A stretch of 64,000 nt of DNA from an uncultured Polaribacter sp. (GTDB taxonomy: Bacteria > Bacteroidota > Bacteroidia > Flavobacteriales > Flavobacteriaceae). Shown one piece after another: positions 45,465-54,129 of the stretch. Positions within the stretch are counted from its first letter, which is position 1. Every line of letters begins with the position of its first letter. A program made the position numbers and the translations under genes. Where the stretch lies: assembly GCF_947503855.1 (NCBI RefSeq), contig NZ_CANNFF010000004.1:62001-126000 (forward strand), written 5' to 3'. The notes beneath the pieces were generated by a model, which saw only the letters and a program-made list of their open reading frames with translations, searched no databases and had not been told where the DNA came from.

Positions 45465-48400
45465 TTAAAAAACGGCTCTTAATTGAATGCTACCTGTATG
45501 GATTGTTTTAGAGTTTTCGCTTTTTCTACCTAAATAATTCAGGTTTAAATTTAAAAAAGAATTCAATTTTCTATTGAATAATACATTCCAAGTGTAATTT
45601 CTACCAGCCTGCAAACCTTCTAACATTTGATAAGCTACAGGTGTGTTTGTATTACCTGTAAAGTTATTTATAAAAGCATTTATATTGGCTGTAACTTGAT
45701 TTTTTTTACTGCTCAAGTAAAAATATTCGAAGCCAATTTTATGTTGTTGTAAAGTTTCAAAATCGGCTACATTATTTGTTTTGTTTTTAAAGTGATAAAA
45801 TGCTGATAACCGATTATTATCACTATATAAAAAACTGATTTTAGGTTGTAATTCTGTACTTTCTATGGTGTAATTTCTATTGTTAAAATTTTCAGTTTTT
45901 AAATCGTTTTCTGCCAATTTACCTAAGAATTCTATCAACCAAAAATTGGCAAACTTATGCGCAAAATCTACTTGATGACTTTTGGTATTGTTTTCTTGTG
46001 TACCAATTAAAAACTGTTGCATATTTCTTAAAGTACCATAGGTATATGTGGTGCTATATTTTTGTAGATTTCTGTTGAAGTAAATGCTGTTTCTAAGACT
46101 AAAATTTAAACCCAATAAATTGGTTTCATTAAAATTAAAAGGGTTAAAATTAAAAGAATTACCAACCTTGGTCTGTTCGTTTTCTATGCTAATAAAATTA
46201 TCGTTATGAAAGTAAGAAAGTGCTTTTTTAAACCCTTTTTCTTTTTTCCATTGATTGAAATTTAAGTTAATTGTTTGTCTAAATTTTGCTTTTTGGGTAG
46301 CAATAAAACGTAAGTTAGGTTTGGGTACTCTTAAATAATTGGCTTGGTCTTGAAATTCTGCAATTTCAAATTCATCAAAATCTTGTACACCGTCATTATT
46401 GTAATCTATCCAAGTATAATAACCAAAACCAGGTTCTGTTTTAATATAAATAAACTCTTGTCTAGCAATATTGCCAGAAGAAGTTTCGTACAATGTACTT
46501 AAGTTTACAAAGTTTTTAAATAATTTTTGTGTGAATAATAATCTAGAGTTTACTGTTTTTTCATCTTCTGAAAAAGCATTTTCTGTAAGTCTGTAATTTG
46601 TATATATACTTAAGTTCGTTTTTTTATTTTGTATCAATTTACTGTTGATATAAAATGATTTTCTGTTGTTAATTTGTGAAAATTTATTGGTTTTAATACT
46701 GTCATTATTTCTATAATTTACGCCAATTTTTGCAAATACTTTAGCAGTATCTCCAATACCAAAATAGGTTTCGAATTCTTTAAATCGATGACTTGTATTG
46801 ATAAAATTATTACTTGTAATTTCTTTTCTGCTATTGGTTTCTAGGTTTGTAAAAGCACCAATCCAAGTTTTTTTAAAAGAATGTTTTACTGTGGCTTTGG
46901 CTCTTAAAAAATTATTGTCTTCTAAAGTAGACGTGTTTGTTAAAAAACTACCATCCACAAAAAAGGAAGTATTATTTAGTTTTATTTTGACATTAAGATC
47001 ATGTTTGTTTCCATTATACGTGTCTATATAATTTAGGTGATTGTATTTGTATTTTAAAAAACCTTTTGTTTTGTTTTCCAAAACAAATTCTGATTGAAAA
47101 TAATTTTTAGTAGCATTATTGGTTAGTAAATTCCAATCTCTATTAAACTCTACACGTTCCCATCTTTGTAGAGTTTTAAAGTTTTTTTGTGCAAATTCGT
47201 GATTGATATGACTAGTTAATTGCCATTTTTTATCCATTAAAACTTGCTGCCAACCAATTTTTGCAGCAATCCCATTATTTTCTGTATTGTCTATGCTAGA
47301 AAATAAATTGGCATCGTTATTACTAATTGCTATTTCAGATGAAAGGGTTGTTTTTTTGGCGGGTGCATAATTCGATTTCACCATAAAAATTTGAGATTTT
47401 GTTGGTGGAATCAATCTAGTGATAGGGCTGTAATTCCCTTGGTTTTTACCTGCATAACTAAAAATATTTCCAATGGCTGTGCTATTTTCTAAAATATAAT
47501 CACCATTATTGCTACCCACATTTGTAAAGGTTACAAAATAGAGTTCCTCATTAGAATCTGTAGAGTATTCAAAAATTTCTACAGCACCATTTGTGGCTTT
47601 TTTGTAGAGAATTTTATTTTCATCAGAAGTATCTACAAAAGCACTTTCTGCAAACATTAAATTGGTATTGTTACCAGCATTTGCTAAAATTTGTTTTTGT
47701 GGGTCTGTTAAAGCTTGTTGTAAAGGTTGATTTTTAGCATCGTTTTCACTGTAAAAAAAACTACTTATATCTAGTTTTTCTGAATTGTATTTTACAGATT
47801 CATACGTAACAAAACGGGTATAATTTCTGTCTGAATATTGAAAATCTATCCAGATCCTCATATCATTCGTAATAGGGTAGGTAGTGTTAAACGTTATTTC
47901 GCCTAAATTATAATCTATGGTATAGTCTTTATTTTCTCCTCTTTTTATTTGAATTCCATTAATGTATACCTTTTCGCTACCACTAATAATTACAATATTT
48001 GGCTCGTTATTTGCGCCCACAATTTTGTAAGGACCTTGGTTGCCTTCTCTACCCACAATTGTAAACGTATTAAATTTACCACGCACAACAGCGCCAGAAG
48101 CACTTACTTTTAAATTGTTATTAATATTTGCTTCTACCTCTAAACCAGCGGCTTGTTTTACAAAAGGAGCAAAAAAGCTTTCGCTATTTTTTAGTGATAA
48201 ATCTCCAGCTCTTACACGCCAATCTTTATGAAACATTTCTATAAAAATTCTATCAAAATCGGTAATATTTTGAGAGTATCCATTTTCTTGTATGGGGATG
48301 TTTGTATCCCAAATATTGGCTTTTAACGTGATTTTATCCGATAATTTTCCTGAAATTTCTAAATCTAAAGCCGCATTTGTAACCGCATTTTGATTATTAC

Positions 48401-48842
48401 CAGATGTGATTCCTCTAGAGATAAACCCCTTGGTTTGTAGGCCATCAAATAACTTTATGTTGGTAGCTTCTTTATTGCTAGTTAAGCTATACAATTTACC
48501 AGTACTTGTAGTGTTGGGTAAAATTAGCCGTTCATCAAAAACTGAATATGTTTTGGTAACAAACTCAGGAAATCTAAAATATTCTATAGTTATTTCTGGA
48601 TATTTTTTAGCATTAATAATTAATGTTGCCTTCGTATGATTTATAATATAGTTTGTAGGGTTTATCGGTTTTAAAAACGCATTTACTACTTTAAAACGCA
48701 TTGGATTAATGGCAACAGAATCGAATTTTAAGGTGTCTTTTTTTAGCAGAAATTTTTTAGATCTAAAATCTGTATGAATTGTTTGTGCTTGTATGGAGTA
48801 CCCAATACAAACCAGCCATAAAAAAAGAAATTTTTTATTCAT
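45465..48842 (-). CDS. Large (1125 aa) probable outer-membrane protein of unknown function
   Basis: I know relatives of this protein in many Bacteroidota but no established function. It has a signal peptide (about 1-19, FLWLVCIGYSIQAQ) and then only beta-type sequence. The N-terminal ~140 residues look like stacked beta domains (YPEITIEYFRFPEF). A highly conserved-looking core follows: LDLEISGKLSDKITLKANIWD, RVRAGDLSLKN, REGNQGPYKIVGANNEPNIVIISGSEKVYINGI and RGENKDYTIDYNLGEITF. The last ~600 residues alternate like a large barrel, ending TGSIQLRAVF with a C-terminal Phe. The segment FGYYTWIDYNNDGVQDFDEFE resembles a calcium-binding loop. No plug domain is seen, so it is not a TonB receptor. 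Confidence 0.75.
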   Translation of the reverse strand: MNKKFLFLWLVCIGYSIQAQTIHTDFRSKKFLLKKDTLKFDSVAINPMRFKVVNAFLKPINPTNYIINHTKATLIINAKKYPEITIEYFRFPEFVTKTYSVFDERLILPNTTSTGKLYSLTSNKEATNIKLFDGLQTKGFISRGITSGNNQNAVTNAALDLEISGKLSDKITLKANIWDTNIPIQENGYSQNITDFDRIFIEMFHKDWRVRAGDLSLKNSESFFAPFVKQAAGLEVEANINNNLKVSASGAVVRGKFNTFTIVGREGNQGPYKIVGANNEPNIVIISGSEKVYINGIQIKRGENKDYTIDYNLGEITFNTTYPITNDMRIWIDFQYSDRNYTRFVTYESVKYNSEKLDISSFFYSENDAKNQPLQQALTDPQKQILANAGNNTNLMFAESAFVDTSDENKILYKKATNGAVEIFEYSTDSNEELYFVTFTNVGSNNGDYILENSTAIGNIFSYAGKNQGNYSPITRLIPPTKSQIFMVKSNYAPAKKTTLSSEIAISNNDANLFSSIDNTENNGIAAKIGWQQVLMDKKWQLTSHINHEFAQKNFKTLQRWERVEFNRDWNLLTNNATKNYFQSEFVLENKTKGFLKYKYNHLNYIDTYNGNKHDLNVKIKLNNTSFFVDGSFLTNTSTLEDNNFLRAKATVKHSFKKTWIGAFTNLETNSRKEITSNNFINTSHRFKEFETYFGIGDTAKVFAKIGVNYRNNDSIKTNKFSQINNRKSFYINSKLIQNKKTNLSIYTNYRLTENAFSEDEKTVNSRLLFTQKLFKNFVNLSTLYETSSGNIARQEFIYIKTEPGFGYYTWIDYNNDGVQDFDEFEIAEFQDQANYLRVPKPNLRFIATQKAKFRQTINLNFNQWKKEKGFKKALSYFHNDNFISIENEQTKVGNSFNFNPFNFNETNLLGLNFSLRNSIYFNRNLQKYSTTYTYGTLRNMQQFLIGTQENNTKSHQVDFAHKFANFWLIEFLGKLAENDLKTENFNNRNYTIESTELQPKISFLYSDNNRLSAFYHFKNKTNNVADFETLQQHKIGFEYFYLSSKKNQVTANINAFINNFTGNTNTPVAYQMLEGLQAGRNYTWNVLFNRKLNSFLNLNLNYLGRKSENSKTIHTGSIQLRAVF

Positions 48843-48896
48843 AAAAAACGTTACGTTTTTAACGTAAAAATATGTTTTTTAATTGTAGTAACTAAA

Positions 48897-49388
48897 TTAA
48901 AACAGCGTTTGTTGTTTTACAGGATTTTCATGTTCTAACAACCATTTTTTTCGCCAAATGCCATCAGCATAACCTGTTAAAGAACCATCAGAACCTATTA
49001 CTCTATGACAGGGAATAATAATCCAAAGTGGATTTTTACCATTTGCTGTGGCTACTGCTCTAATTGCTTTTGCGTCTCCTAAAGCTTTGCTTTGCGCCAA
49101 ATAATTGGTGGTTTTGCCATAAGGTATGGTTAGTAAATATTTCCAAACTTTTATCTGAAATGCAGTTGCTTTAGGGTTTACAGTTAAATTAAAACTAGCT
49201 CTTTCACCTTTAAAATATTCTTCTAGTTGCACAACACAATCTTGCAAACAATAAGGTATAGATTTTTTTAAATCAGTAACAGAAACCTCTTTTACATCTA
49301 AAACAGAAACAGCTTGTATGCCGTTGGTGTCGCCTACAATTTTTGCAATACCTATGGGTGTTTTGTAGTATGTGATTTCTGTTTTCAT
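48897..49388 (-). CDS. ogt: Methylated-DNA-[protein]-cysteine S-methyltransferase
   Basis: A suicide DNA repair protein that accepts the methyl group from O6-methylguanine. The 163 residues contain the active-site motif IIPCHRVIGSDGSLTGYADG (Cys in PCHRV, about residue 128), the helix-turn-helix FQIKVWKYLLTIPYGKTTNYL and the Asn hinge in TANGKNPLWI. There is no AdaA domain. It starts 7 bp after the tatD stop, so the two DNA-repair-type genes are likely one transcript. Confidence 0.95.
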   Translation of the reverse strand: MKTEITYYKTPIGIAKIVGDTNGIQAVSVLDVKEVSVTDLKKSIPYCLQDCVVQLEEYFKGERASFNLTVNPKATAFQIKVWKYLLTIPYGKTTNYLAQSKALGDAKAIRAVATANGKNPLWIIIPCHRVIGSDGSLTGYADGIWRKKWLLEHENPVKQQTLF

Positions 49389-49395
49389 TACTTAA

Positions 49396-50160
49396 TTATA
49401 TACCAAATATGTCTTTAGAATTCTTGGTTGTTATCGCTGCAATTTCATCAAAAGAAAGACTATAAATAGCTACTAATTTATCAATAACATTGGTTATATA
49501 TGAGCTTTCATTTCTCTTTCCTCTAAATGGAGTTGGTGCTAAATAGGGTGCATCTGTTTCTAAAACAATGTGTTTTAAATCAATCTCATTTAAAAATTTA
49601 TCAATTTTACCATTTTTAAACGTAACAACCCCACCAATACCTAATTTCATGTTGTAAGATATGGCTTTTTCTGCCTGTTCTTTTGTACCTGTAAAGCAAT
49701 GAAAAATTCCAAATAAATCGTCTCCTTTTTCAGATTCTAAAACTTCAAAAATCTCATCAAAAGCATCTCTACAATGAATTACGATAGGTAATTTTTTTTC
49801 TTTTGCCCATTGTATTTGCGTTTTAAAAGCCTCTTGCTGTTGTTTTAAAAAGGTTTTATCCCAATACAAATCGATACCAATTTCTCCAATGGCATAAAAA
49901 TCTCTTTGATCTACCCATGTTTTTACGTGTGCCAATTCTTCTAAATAATTTTCTTTTACAGATGTAGGATGCAAACCCATCATTAAAAAAACATCCTTTG
50001 GAAATTTTTTTTCTAATTGCAACATGCTTTCTGTGTAAGAAGAATCGATGGCAGGAATAAAAAAACGAGAAACACCTGCATCTTTAGCACGTTGTATCAT
50101 TTCTTTTTGATCTTCGTTAAATTGACTCGAATATAAATGGGTATGTGTGTCTGTAATCAT
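49396..50160 (-). CDS. tatD: TatD-family deoxyribonuclease
   Basis: A metal-dependent 3'-5' DNase/hydrolase of 254 residues, the canonical length. Metal ligands and catalytic residues: DTHTHLY (HxH), AIGEIGIDLYWD (Glu), PIVIHCRDAFDE (His), GIFHCFTGTKEQAE (His) and LETDAPYLAPTPFRGKRNE (Asp). It is a paralogue of the short form at 9601-10251. Its own -7 box (TAATTTTG on the minus strand, 50183-50190) lies 23 bp upstream, and ogt follows. Confidence 0.94.
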   Translation of the reverse strand: MITDTHTHLYSSQFNEDQKEMIQRAKDAGVSRFFIPAIDSSYTESMLQLEKKFPKDVFLMMGLHPTSVKENYLEELAHVKTWVDQRDFYAIGEIGIDLYWDKTFLKQQQEAFKTQIQWAKEKKLPIVIHCRDAFDEIFEVLESEKGDDLFGIFHCFTGTKEQAEKAISYNMKLGIGGVVTFKNGKIDKFLNEIDLKHIVLETDAPYLAPTPFRGKRNESSYITNVIDKLVAIYSLSFDEIAAITTKNSKDIFGI

Positions 50161-50182
50161 TATTACCTAAGTAGTTTGATAG

Positions 50183-50190
50183 CAAAATTA
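50183..50190 (-). promoter_or_regulatory. tatD promoter -7 box
   Basis: On the minus strand TAATTTTG matches TAnnTTTG, 23 bp before the tatD start. Confidence 0.45.
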
Positions 50191-50216
50191 CAAATAATAA
50201 CAGTCTTTAGGTAGTG

Positions 50217-50246
50217 TTGTAAAACATTTTATAAAACGTACCTTTG
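50217..50246 (+). promoter_or_regulatory. DEAD-box helicase promoter
   Basis: TTG at 50217-50219 and TACCTTTG at 50239-50246, 19 bases apart, 17 bp before the helicase ATG. Confidence 0.6.
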
Positions 50247-50262
50247 CATAAAATTTTAAAGC

Positions 50263-51618
50263 ATGACGTTTAAAGAATTAGACTTATCTAACCAGTTGCA
50301 ATATGCTATTGACGATTTGGGTTTTGAAACTCCAACACCTATTCAACAAAAAGCATTTTCTGTAGTTAGGTCTGGTAAAGATGTTGTAGGAATTGCACAA
50401 ACAGGTACAGGTAAAACCTTTGCCTATATGCTGCCAATATTAAGAGATTTAAAATTTTCTAAAGAAAAACATCCTAGAATTTTAGTTTTAGTGCCTACTC
50501 GTGAACTCGTGATACAAGTTGTAGATGAAATTGAAAAACTAGCAAAATATATCAATGTACGTGTGTTAGGTGTTTACGGTGGTACCAATATTAATACACA
50601 AAAACAAGCTATTTTACAAGGACAAGATATTATTGTAGCCACTCCAGGACGTTTGTATGATTTGGGTTTAAGCAATGCCTTAAAGCTAAAAAATATTCAG
50701 AAATTAGTAATTGATGAAGTGGACGTAATGTTAGATTTAGGGTTCAGATTTCAATTGATGAACATTTTTGAAATTATCCCAGAAAGAAGGCAAAACGTAC
50801 TATTTTCTGCAACGATGACAGAAGATGTAGACAATTTAATTTACGATTTTTTTAAAAATCCGCAGAAAATATCTATTGCTGTAAGTGGCACACCTTTAGA
50901 GAATATTAAACAGCAATCTTACAATGTACCTAACTTTTTCACCAAAGTAAATTTGCTAAATCATCTTTTAAAAGACAAAGAAACTTTTAACAAAGTATTA
51001 ATTTTTGTAGGATTTAAAAGAACTGCAGATTTGTTGTTTAAGCACTTAGAAGAAGCTTTTAACGATGAGATGTGTGTAATACATTCTAACAAAACACAAA
51101 ATTACAGAATTCGTTCTATCAAACAGTTTGATGAAGGTAAAAACCGAATTTTACTGGCTACAGATGTTATGGCACGTGGTTTAGACTTTGATGAGGTTTC
51201 TCATGTTATTAATTTTGATACTCCTGATTTTCCAGAAAATTACATGCATAGAATTGGTAGAACTGGTCGTGCAGAAAAAGAAGGAGAAACACTTCTTTTT
51301 TCTACAGAAAAGGAGCAAAAAGCAAAAAATGAAATAGAAACTTTAATGGATTATACAATTCCGGTTTTAGAAATACCAGAAGAAGTAGCCATTTCTACGA
51401 TGCTTACAGAAGATGAAAGACCAAAAGAAGACAGAGAACAATCTAAAAACAGAGCTGGTTTAGAGTATGTGCCTGGGCCCGCTTTTCATGAAAAAAGCGA
51501 AAAAAATAGCAAGGTAAACTTAGGAGGTTCTTATAGAAGAGAAATCGCAAAAAAATATAAGAAACCTAAAACTAGGGGAGATAAAAATTATCATAAGCGC
51601 AATAAAAAGAAAAAATAA
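50263..51618 (+). CDS. DEAD-box ATP-dependent RNA helicase
   Basis: A 451-residue helicase with both RecA domains. Motifs in order: Q motif (TPTPIQQKAF), I (AQTGTGKT), Ia (PTRELVIQV), Ib (ATPGR), II (DEVD, the variant form in place of DEAD), III (SAT), IV-V (GFKRTADLL, ATDVMARGLDF) and VI (HRIGRTGR). The C-terminal ~60 residues are Lys/Arg-rich (KKYKKPKTRGDKNYHKRNKKKK), an RNA-binding tail. It probably belongs to the RhlE/CsdA-like group used in ribosome or mRNA metabolism; the exact substrate is not known. Confidence 0.93.
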   Translation: MTFKELDLSNQLQYAIDDLGFETPTPIQQKAFSVVRSGKDVVGIAQTGTGKTFAYMLPILRDLKFSKEKHPRILVLVPTRELVIQVVDEIEKLAKYINVRVLGVYGGTNINTQKQAILQGQDIIVATPGRLYDLGLSNALKLKNIQKLVIDEVDVMLDLGFRFQLMNIFEIIPERRQNVLFSATMTEDVDNLIYDFFKNPQKISIAVSGTPLENIKQQSYNVPNFFTKVNLLNHLLKDKETFNKVLIFVGFKRTADLLFKHLEEAFNDEMCVIHSNKTQNYRIRSIKQFDEGKNRILLATDVMARGLDFDEVSHVINFDTPDFPENYMHRIGRTGRAEKEGETLLFSTEKEQKAKNEIETLMDYTIPVLEIPEEVAISTMLTEDERPKEDREQSKNRAGLEYVPGPAFHEKSEKNSKVNLGGSYRREIAKKYKKPKTRGDKNYHKRNKKKK

Positions 51619-51716
51619 AAGTAAAGGTCCTGATGAAAATCAGGATTAGTTCAACCTATAATATTGAACACGTTTTTTAAACTTTTCAATATTTAGTTTC
51701 ACTAAAAAAATAAATT

Positions 51717-52082
51717 ATGCAGGTTTTAACAGCTCAAGAGTTACATAATTTAGCAATGAATATTGTAGGCGAAAAGCTAGAGAAAATGGGGTACGAGTTT
51801 CAAGCCATAAATAGTACGTTAAAAAGACATCCGCAATTTGTATTATTTAAAAAAGGCGAACCCACTATTTTTGTTTTAGTAAAAGCTACCAATAATTTAC
51901 AAAACCCAAATGACTACGATACTATTTGGATGGAAACTTTTAAGAATCACGCAAAAAAACAGAATGCCAAAGTGTGGTTTGCTGGTGTGGGTATTGCCAA
52001 TGCAGAAAGTGTAGAAAGCCCTGTGTTTAAAAACCAACCCTATTATGTGGCTTTTGAAAACTTTATAAAAATTTTGGAGTAG
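51717..52082 (+). CDS. Conserved small protein of unknown function
   Basis: 121 residues, no signal peptide or membrane segment, so cytoplasmic. It begins MQVLTAQELHNLAMNIVGEKL and has a beta-alpha pattern with FVLFKKGEPTIFVLVKATN, WMETFKNHAKKQNAKVWFAG and the C-terminal YYVAFENFIKILE. The order (helix, strand, strand with polar residues, helix, strand) weakly recalls a PD-(D/E)xK nuclease-like core, but no clear catalytic set is visible. I do not assign a function. It lies 98 bp after the helicase gene and may be a separate unit. Confidence 0.7.
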   Translation: MQVLTAQELHNLAMNIVGEKLEKMGYEFQAINSTLKRHPQFVLFKKGEPTIFVLVKATNNLQNPNDYDTIWMETFKNHAKKQNAKVWFAGVGIANAESVESPVFKNQPYYVAFENFIKILE

Positions 52083-52188
52083 TTTTGTTTAACTTGTTTT
52101 TTATATGCAGTGGCGGAGTTTTTACAATACATTTGTAAAAAAAATCAAAATCTTGCTATTCCTTATACATCATGTTTAGCACAGGTTA

Positions 52189-52995
52189 TCAATCTCCTAG
52201 ATAAATGAATACATTCACACTTAATTCTGCGCCTCTAACATTAAAGTCTTGTTGTGGTACATTTCCATTAAGTGGAAGGCTTATATTATGAGTATGTAAA
52301 CCTGATTCTGCACCATTTCGAGTTGTTATGTTAGTATAACTGCCCCCACCTGCATTCCAAGGAGAACTATCTGTTTTCCAACGCCCATTTGCACCCCCTG
52401 AACTAGTAGTTCCTGTCAAATTTACATTTGGTAATTGATTTCGGGCTATAGTTTTGGTATTACTACCGCTTACACTTCCTAATGATGTGCCATTTTGTGT
52501 AAGTTGTGTATTTGTTGCATCCGGTAAATTAATAGTTAAACCTAAATTTTCTGCTTGCGTTTGTTGGGAGGTTGTTAGTGTATTTATTGCTCTGCCATCT
52601 AGTTTTATCCAGCCATTATGGTCTGCAGACTGAATTCCTTGTTTAATATCTCCAAAACTAAATAGCACATCACTGTTATTATTCATTGAGTACCAACTTG
52701 TGCCATTAAAATAATAATAACCTATTTCTGTAATTTTTTGGGTAGCAGTATTTACAGTTCCGCTTAAATCTGTAATATAAATGATGGCACCTGTTTGACT
52801 TATGGAATAAGCTGTTTTTGCAATTAAATCAGCTCTAGAAATACGAGGTGCTATAATACCATCTGCAACTCCAGTAACAGAAGGTTGCCCTGTAACTTCT
52901 AAAGTTGCGTTTGGGGTATTTGTTCCTATTCCAACTTGTGAAAATAAATTAGTTTGAAATAAAATTATAATTAATAAAATATTTAATTTTTTCAT
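52189..52995 (-). CDS. Secreted protein with tail-collar-like C-terminal region
   Basis: 268 residues with a signal peptide (about 1-19). After it comes the flavobacterial surface-protein opening VGIGTNTPNATLEVTG, found at the start of many secreted and adhesin-like proteins of the group. The middle has YYYFNGTSWYSMNN, and the last ~150 residues resemble a phage tail collar domain: FGDIKQGIQSADHNGWIKLDGRAI, NLPDATN, HTHNISLPLNGN, RGAELSVNVFIYLGD. No type IX sorting domain is visible. It may trimerise at the cell surface. It is expressed from a promoter inside the duplicated cassette at 53038-53178. Confidence 0.7.
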   Translation of the reverse strand: MKKLNILLIIILFQTNLFSQVGIGTNTPNATLEVTGQPSVTGVADGIIAPRISRADLIAKTAYSISQTGAIIYITDLSGTVNTATQKITEIGYYYFNGTSWYSMNNNSDVLFSFGDIKQGIQSADHNGWIKLDGRAINTLTTSQQTQAENLGLTINLPDATNTQLTQNGTSLGSVSGSNTKTIARNQLPNVNLTGTTSSGGANGRWKTDSSPWNAGGGSYTNITTRNGAESGLHTHNISLPLNGNVPQQDFNVRGAELSVNVFIYLGD

Positions 52996-53037
52996 TTTTA
53001 ATTAGTTTTTTCTTCGTTTAGTTTGTTATAATCTCTG

Positions 53038-53178
53038 CCAACTATAATGATATGGAAAGTTTTAATGCATAACATAAAGTACCAAACAAATTTAGCATTT
53101 TTTATAAGAAATATAAAACCTAGTAATTCTATAAAAACAAAAACAACCACTCAGATTTGAGTGGTTTTAAAATATTTT
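53038..53178 (-). repeat. Duplicated intergenic cassette, copy 1 (terminator plus promoter)
   Basis: This 141-bp stretch aligns over its whole length with 53977-54117. On the minus strand it holds a terminator hairpin (53145-53166, AACCACTCA / TGAGTGGTT) for the upstream lipoprotein gene, then a -7 box TAAATTTG (53087-53094) for the downstream collar-like gene. Shared blocks include GATATGGAA, ACAAATTTAG, TTTTTATAAGAAA, TAATTCTAT and CCACTCAGATTTGAGTGG. Confidence 0.75.
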
Positions 53179-53194
53179 GGTTTTTTAATCTCTT

Positions 53195-53956
53195 TTATTC
53201 TATTGGGTACATATTAAAATTTTGGTTGTCAAAATACTCTATTCGTTTTGGAATGGTCTCTAAAATCTTATTCTTTAGAGATGAACTAATTCTATCAGAT
53301 CGATATCTTAGCGCCATATATAAAAGAAAACTCTCAGCAACATCTTCTCTTGTAGGATAGTCACGAGCATAAGTAGAGATAAAATTAGGGTCTAAATCTT
53401 GTGCATTCATCCATCCAGTTGAGGCAGAATGATACGCATCTAATGAGGTATGAGAGGCTTCATGAACTAATGTTTCTTCTAATATTCCATCGTTTTCATA
53501 TAGTGTTGTTTGACCAATATGAATAAGAAGATTATTGTTTCCGCCACCAAAAGGTTCAGTTCCCATATGAACCCAAGAGGTTTCTACATCACTACGCAAA
53601 GCTGCTGGTAGCCTGCCGATTACCTTAGCATATTTTAAGGCTTGGATTTCAGCTGCATCTACATTTTGGAATTCAGGATTAATTTGAAATTCTATTGAAA
53701 GACCGTCTTCATAGTTGGCGTTGAAAATAAAAGGATTAACAGTTATCCAATTATTAACTCTTCTGTCAAACATTGTTCTTTCAGCTTGACCAGCATAGGC
53801 AAGACTTTCAAATGTTGATAGATCTGAACTTGTAATTATATCAGGATCTAAAAAAATAGTACCACTAAATGGAGGATTTGAGCCATTATCATTATTACTA
53901 CATGATAGTAGACATAATATTAGACCAAACACTATTAAATTTTTTAGGTATTTCAT
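53195..53956 (-). CDS. Zincin-like metallopeptidase lipoprotein (putative)
   Basis: 253 residues from the ATG at 53956 with a lipoprotein signal (LILCLLSCSNN); an in-frame ATG 24 bp upstream is possible but gives a poorer signal peptide. The protein holds ETLVHEASHTSLDAYH: HEASH fits the zinc-binding HExxH motif of zincins, with a further His 6 residues on (HEASHTSLDAYH). A third ligand is not certain; Asp or Glu in the YPTREDVAESF stretch is a candidate, and a gluzincin-like arrangement (HExxH ... E) would fit. Overall family not recognised. It is flanked on both sides by copies of the same 141-bp cassette, which suggests acquisition or duplication as a unit. Confidence 0.65.
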   Translation of the reverse strand: MKYLKNLIVFGLILCLLSCSNNDNGSNPPFSGTIFLDPDIITSSDLSTFESLAYAGQAERTMFDRRVNNWITVNPFIFNANYEDGLSIEFQINPEFQNVDAAEIQALKYAKVIGRLPAALRSDVETSWVHMGTEPFGGGNNNLLIHIGQTTLYENDGILEETLVHEASHTSLDAYHSASTGWMNAQDLDPNFISTYARDYPTREDVAESFLLYMALRYRSDRISSSLKNKILETIPKRIEYFDNQNFNMYPIE

Positions 53957-53976
53957 AAGATTTAATTTTAAGTATT

Positions 53977-54117
53977 CCAAAATAGCTATAACGATATGGA
54001 ATGTTTCTATGTTTTATTTTAAACAAATTTAGTGGTTTTTATAAGAAAGAAAAAATTTGGTAATTCTATGAAAAACAAAAAAAAACCACTCAGATTTGAG
54101 TGGCTTTAACATATTTT
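53977..54117 (-). repeat. Duplicated intergenic cassette, copy 2 (terminator plus promoter)
   Basis: Homologous to 53038-53178. On the minus strand it carries the terminator of the OmpA-family gene (CCACTCA / TGAGTGG at 54086-54103) and a -7 box TAAATTTG (54024-54031) for the metallopeptidase-like gene. Confidence 0.75.
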
Positions 54118-54129
54118 AAAACTAAATAA

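Noticed and set aside
51660-51693. 9-bp inverted repeat (AATATTGAA / TTCAATATT) before the small unknown gene
   Set aside because: In such AT-rich sequence a 9-bp repeat with a 16-nt loop is expected by chance; no conserved context seen.
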